Below, in pieces: positions 25,644-28,064 of a stretch of 28,064 nucleotides of DNA (positions are counted from its first letter, which is position 1; each line of letters opens with the position of its first letter). The notes below the pieces were generated by a model. The model was not told where the DNA came from. It did not search any database and was given only the letters and a program-made list of their open reading frames with translations. The position numbers were made by a program, and so were the translations under genes. The stretch spans positions 1-28,064 of IMG/VR virus record IMGVR_UViG_3300008339_000373; one strand, written 5' to 3'. This DNA comes from a virus.

Positions 25644-27239
25644 ATGAATTTATATGGATTTCTTTTCGGCAAAAAGCAGGATGATAAAAATTCTACAGAT
25701 GGAAATGCTGTAGAGACACAATCATCCTTTGTACCGCCAGATACCTACGATGGAACTGTTACTGTAGAAAGTGGTGGTTTTTTTTCTACAGTATATGATT
25801 TCGGCGGCTCTATAAGAGATGAAAATACTCAACTTTCACAGTATAGATCAATGGCTCTATATCCAGAAGTTGATATGGCTATAGAAGATATAATTAACGA
25901 ATCTATAGTTTTTGACCACGATAATAATGCTATATTTTTAGATTTGAAAAATGTTGAAAGTTTATCACCACAGATAAAAGAAAAAATACACAAAGAATTT
26001 AAAAATATTTTAAAACTATTAAAATTTAATCATCACGGCTATGACATTTTTAGAAAATGGTACATAGATGCTAGATTGTATTTTCATATTATTATTGATG
26101 ATACTAGACCAGAAAAGGGAATACAAGAAATTCGCCTGATCGACCCAATGAAAATTAAAAAGATCAGAAAGGTAAATAAAGAAAATAAAGTAATTAATGG
26201 CGTTCAAACACCAATAATTAAAAGTCTTGAAGAATATTTTCTTTATACCGATCTTGATCCAGATGCAATCATACAAACGAATAGTTCTGGTTTAAAAATT
26301 GCGGTTGATTCAATCTCCTATGTGCATTCTGGATTGATCGATTCCAATACCAAGAGAGTAATCGGATACCTACACAAAGCCATTCGCCCATTAAACATGC
26401 TTCGTCAGATTGAGGATGCTGTTGTCATTTATAGAATGACCAGAGCACCAGAGAGACGAATTTTTTATATTGATATCGGCAATCTTCCAAAACAAAAAGC
26501 CGAACAATATATGAGGGAGTTGATGAATCGTTATAGGAATCGTCTTGTATATGATCAAAAAACTGGTGAAATCAAAGACGATAGAGCGCATTTGACAATG
26601 CTTGAAGACTACTGGATTCCTAGAAGAGATGGTGGAAAGGGAACAGAAATAGCTACTCTGGATGGTGGACAGAATCTTGGACAGATGGATGATGTTGACT
26701 ATTTACAAAGAAAATTATATAGAGCTTTGAATGTTCCTATTTCTAGACTTGAATCAAATAGTGGTTTCAATATGGGAAGAACCACAGAAATCAGTAGAGA
26801 TGAGGTTAAATTTTTCAAGTTTATTGAAAGATTGAGAAGCAAATTCTCTATGTTATTCTTGGATGTTTTGAAAAAACAACTATTGTTGAAGGGAATTATT
26901 ACCCTAAACGATTGGGAAAAAATATACCAGGATATCAATTTCGTCTACAATAAAGATTCATATTTCAATGAATTGAAAGAAAATGAATTGTTGAGGGAAA
27001 AGGTAGATATGTTAAATGTATTATCTTCTTATGAAGGTAAGTATTTCTCAACAAAATATATCAGAAAACATATTCTGAAGCAATCTGATGATGTTATGGA
27101 AGAAATTGATAAGCAGATTTCTGAGGAGCAGCAGATGGCTATGGAGGCTCAGGCGCAGCAACAAGCAATTCAAGCGTCTAGTTTAACGGCTCAAGCTGAT
27201 CAGGGAACAGCAGATCAAAAACAAAAGACTAACCAATGA
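25644..27239 (+). CDS. 20: Portal protein gp20
   Basis: Portal vertex protein; a dodecameric ring that initiates head assembly, docks the terminase and later the neck. Diagnostic parts are 'YRSMALYPEVDMAIEDIINE' near residues 66-86, 'RAPERRIFYIDIGNLPK' near 266-283, 'WIPRRDGGKGTEIATLDGGQ' near 322-342, and 'LYRALNVPISRLE' near 358-370. It has 531 residues, close to T4 (524). The last 45 residues are Gln/Ala-rich. The N-terminus 'MNLYGFLFGKKQ' is like that of marine relatives and supports the ATG at 25644 although there is no ribosome binding site. The stop overlaps the next ATG (ATGA). Confidence 0.95.
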   Translation: MNLYGFLFGKKQDDKNSTDGNAVETQSSFVPPDTYDGTVTVESGGFFSTVYDFGGSIRDENTQLSQYRSMALYPEVDMAIEDIINESIVFDHDNNAIFLDLKNVESLSPQIKEKIHKEFKNILKLLKFNHHGYDIFRKWYIDARLYFHIIIDDTRPEKGIQEIRLIDPMKIKKIRKVNKENKVINGVQTPIIKSLEEYFLYTDLDPDAIIQTNSSGLKIAVDSISYVHSGLIDSNTKRVIGYLHKAIRPLNMLRQIEDAVVIYRMTRAPERRIFYIDIGNLPKQKAEQYMRELMNRYRNRLVYDQKTGEIKDDRAHLTMLEDYWIPRRDGGKGTEIATLDGGQNLGQMDDVDYLQRKLYRALNVPISRLESNSGFNMGRTTEISRDEVKFFKFIERLRSKFSMLFLDVLKKQLLLKGIITLNDWEKIYQDINFVYNKDSYFNELKENELLREKVDMLNVLSSYEGKYFSTKYIRKHILKQSDDVMEEIDKQISEEQQMAMEAQAQQQAIQASSLTAQADQGTADQKQKTNQ

Positions 27240-27502
27240 AAATATACTTTCATGAAAGAGAAAAAATAGTATCTTTATTAAAAAATCCAAAAAGAGAAAA
27301 AAGAGGTATAAATTTATTTTTGAGAAATAGTGAATCTGTAAACATAACCCCAGAACAAATTAATATACTTTCTACTGTTTTTGGGCCAAATTATAAGAAT
27401 ATTAAACCTATTTTATCAAATAAAAATACCCTATTTTCATTTTTTAAAGAATATCTTGAAAAACTTAAAAAAATAAATAATAAAAGAATTAGGAGAAAAT
27501 AA
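27236..27502 (+). CDS. Small basic protein between portal and core genes
   Basis: An 88-residue hypothetical protein, strongly basic, with many Lys/Arg residues and a basic end 'KKINNKRIRRK'. It has predicted helical character in the C-terminal half and no cysteines, signal peptide or membrane segment. It starts in an ATGA overlap with gp20 and ends one base into the next gene. In T4 the same place holds small prohead core genes (67 and 68), so a core or scaffold-related role is possible by position. I do not recognise the sequence. Confidence 0.6.
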   Translation: MKIYFHEREKIVSLLKNPKREKRGINLFLRNSESVNITPEQINILSTVFGPNYKNIKPILSNKNTLFSFFKEYLEKLKKINNKRIRRK

Positions 27503-28032
27503 TGAGCGAATTTTCAGAAATTATACCACTTATTTTAGAGAAAAAATACAGCCAAGCAAATGAACTTCTTGAGAAGAGAATGTATAAGAAGCTTGGAAAA
27601 AAGTTAGAAGAATCGTTACTTGAATATGCACCAACCGTTTTTATGAATCCAAACGACAGAGATGCCTATTTAGAGGAAATGAAAAAATCAAAAGAAAAGA
27701 AATCAAAGCCAGATGAAGACGGCGATGGCGTTCCCGATTACGCCGATGAAAAGGCTGGCGAAGATGATAACCCAGAAGACTCAACCGAGGCTGGAGAAAA
27801 TAAAAAGGGTATGAAGGTAGCAAAAGAAGACTATGAAGTCTTCCTTGATGAACTCACCCAAATAGTCGAAGATATTGAAAATGAGTTGGGTGAAGAACTT
27901 TCAGAGGAAGAAATTGCCGAGATAGCCAGTGAACTTCTATCCGAAGAAGCAGATGAAGATGACGATTTTGATAATTACGATGATGATGAGGATTCTGAAG
28001 AAGAAGAAATTTGCGAAAACTGCGGAGAATAA
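27502..28032 (+). CDS. 67: Acidic gp67-like prohead core protein
   Basis: A probable internal prohead core (scaffold) component, later degraded by gp21 in T4-type assembly. The N-terminus 'IIPLILEKKYSQANELLEKR' is a short amphipathic helical segment like that of T4 gp67, followed by a long Asp/Glu-rich tail. It has 176 residues, against 80 in T4, so it is larger. Residues 71-82, 'DEDGDGVPDYAD', match the calcium-binding loop pattern DxDGDGxxDxxD of thrombospondin type 3 repeats. The tail ends with a CENC pair (C171, C174). An AGGAG lies eight bases before the ATG. Its place between gp20 and the probable gp21 supports the call. Confidence 0.65.
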   Translation: MSEFSEIIPLILEKKYSQANELLEKRMYKKLGKKLEESLLEYAPTVFMNPNDRDAYLEEMKKSKEKKSKPDEDGDGVPDYADEKAGEDDNPEDSTEAGENKKGMKVAKEDYEVFLDELTQIVEDIENELGEELSEEEIAEIASELLSEEADEDDDFDNYDDDEDSEEEEICENCGE

Positions 28033-28035
28033 TAG

Positions 28036-28064
28036 ATGAAACTAATCACCGAAACAATTGAAAA
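28036..28064 (+). CDS. 21: Start of probable prohead protease gp21 (partial)
   Basis: An ATG at 28036, nine bases after GGAG in the end of the preceding gene, opens a frame reading MKLITETIE to the window edge. The conserved T4 order puts gp21, the serine protease that matures the prohead, right here, and this N-terminus resembles those of marine T4-like gp21 proteins. Only nine residues are visible, so the call depends mainly on gene order. Confidence 0.6.

Overview
The window reads as about 28 kb of structural and DNA-packaging genes from a T4-like contractile-tailed phage (Tevenvirinae-like in the broad sense). All genes lie on the + strand, most are separated by a few bases or overlap by 1-4 bases, and the DNA is AT-rich with AGA as the dominant arginine codon. 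The order gp13-gp14-gp15-gp16-gp17-gp18-gp19-gp20-core protein-gp21 in the right half matches the conserved T4 late cluster. Several gene products, notably the portal, tube and terminase, look more like those of marine T4-like phages than like T4 itself. The host cannot be read from the sequence, and no tRNA, integrase, CRISPR array or insertion sequence is seen.

Left part (1-5310): the last codons of an upstream gene, an enlarged gp8-like baseplate wedge protein, a short virion protein with a PG-x-AVQAAELNEIQ motif, a 769-residue fibre with a 'NMLVNGNFEVWQR' carbohydrate-binding-like region, and a 156-residue protein that duplicates one domain of that fibre.

Middle part (5310-18101): about 12.8 kb of accessory adsorption-type genes sits where T4-like genomes usually carry gp9-gp12 and fibritin. 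Three large proteins (946, 1012 and 1645 residues) start with collagen-like Gly-X-Y repeats. They continue into a shared domain carrying a GATSE(Y/F) motif, clearest in two of the three, and then into cysteine-rich 'GACC' modules. Two of them, plus a fourth protein without collagen, end in a domain resembling the C-terminus of the Legionella collagen-like adhesin Lcl (DUF1566, C-type-lectin-like). This collagen, Cys-module and Lcl-type architecture is the most unusual content of the window. A small cysteine protein with a CxxCxC motif closes the block.

Right part (18123-28064): neck proteins gp13 and gp14, sheath terminator gp15, small and large terminase gp16 and gp17, a short tail sheath (403 residues, against about 660 in T4), three tandem tail-tube paralogues, the portal gp20, a basic 88-residue protein, an acidic gp67-like prohead core protein, and the first codons of a probable gp21 prohead protease.

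Regulation: exact or near-exact T4-type late promoter boxes (TATAAATA) lie directly upstream of two fibre genes, gp13 and gp20. Three of these genes lack a Shine-Dalgarno sequence and would be almost leaderless by T4 promoter geometry, whereas most other genes have AGGAG-like sites. No stretch over about 50 bases is without a gene.
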